DNA of 50,697 nucleotides from Flavobacteriaceae bacterium UBA5544 (GTDB lineage Bacteria > Bacteroidota > Bacteroidia > Flavobacteriales > Flavobacteriaceae), in the NCBI GenBank assembly GCA_002426755.1, contig DINI01000028.1, positions 62,739 through 113,435 on the forward strand. The letters are read 5' to 3'. This document shows positions 50,471-50,697 of this stretch, one piece after another. Below the pieces are notes generated by a model, which had not been told where the DNA came from, searched no databases, and saw only the letters and a program-made list of their open reading frames with translations. The position numbers and the translations under genes are program-made. The stretch's first letter is position 1, and the number at the start of each line of letters is the position of its first letter.

Positions 50471-50697
50471 ATGAACAAAGAACAAGCTTTATTACAACCT
50501 TATAACAATTACAATCTTAACCTTAAAAACAGAATCGTCATGGCGCCAATGACCAGAAGCCGTGCCACGAACGAAGAAAATACCCCAACCGAAGATTTGC
50601 ATGTACCATATTACGTACAACGTGCCACTGCCGGACTGATTATCACAGAAGGGTCTCAAGTTTCCAAACAGGCCGTTGGTTATATCAATACGCCAGG
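50471..50697 (+). CDS. NADH:flavin oxidoreductase, Old Yellow Enzyme family, 5' end only
   Basis: The frame is open to the window end, giving 75 residues. The start MNKEQALLQPYNNYNLNLKN, then RIVMAPMTRSRATNEEN and YYVQRATAGLIITEGSQVSKQAVGY, is that of OYE-type alkene reductases (NemA-like), with the FMN-contacting MAPMTRSRA and ITEG motifs. It reduces enoates, quinones or nitro compounds with NAD(P)H. Confidence 0.92.
   Translation, partial: MNKEQALLQPYNNYNLNLKNRIVMAPMTRSRATNEENTPTEDLHVPYYVQRATAGLIITEGSQVSKQAVGYINTP

Overview
The window is AT-rich DNA from a Bacteroidota, almost certainly a member of the Flavobacteriaceae. The evidence is two type IX secretion (T9SS) type A sorting domains, a PorX response regulator with a PglZ domain, a fused LpxC/FabZ enzyme, a GLPGLI protein beside a TonB-receptor-like outer membrane protein, and -7 promoter elements of the form TAnnTTTG.

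Layout. 1-828 is the 3' end of a T9SS-exported repeat protein. 859-2460 (minus) carries a DUF4258 protein and alanine dehydrogenase. 2579-8890 is an accessory island: three paralogous four-helix membrane proteins sharing a C-[K/R]-x-W-W motif, an HTH regulator, six ACCTTGT repeats, a small two-cysteine secreted protein translated with a GLPGLI protein and an outer membrane barrel, and a 47-residue secreted-type peptide. Housekeeping resumes at 9051 with tsaE and porX (minus) and an HD hydrolase. It continues with the lipid A/translation block lpxD, lpxC-fabZ, lpxA, efp, an lpxD paralogue and an NTF2-like gene, then sucD, fabG, a vWA-type membrane protein and a prohibitin-family protein.

22806-30357 is a complete histidine operon, hisGDCBHAF(IE). 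It is preceded by a leader peptide with six consecutive His codons and a terminator that can be drawn as a classical transcription attenuator. Every spacer longer than a few bases in this operon carries a palindromic or tandem repeat, of four different kinds. 30351-32619 (minus) holds a sodium:solute symporter and a small membrane-protein gene broken by one in-frame stop.

33136-46959 is a mosaic of envelope and general functions: CorA, two MscS-type channels, a GreA-like factor, DUF2461, DUF72 and DUF3817 proteins, a thioesterase, lipoproteins, two OmpA-domain proteins, a T9SS-exported vanadium-haloperoxidase-like enzyme, and an ATP-grasp/GNAT pair. 47394-50697 holds a DUF2975/HTH pair, an EamA transporter, a Crp/Fnr regulator, an ABM-domain monooxygenase and the 5' end of an Old Yellow Enzyme.

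The best candidates for new biology are the C-x-W-W / secreted peptide / GLPGLI / barrel island and the his attenuator with its repeat-filled spacers. I saw no rRNA, tRNA, CRISPR array, transposase or integrase. All family assignments are from reading the sequence, not from searches.
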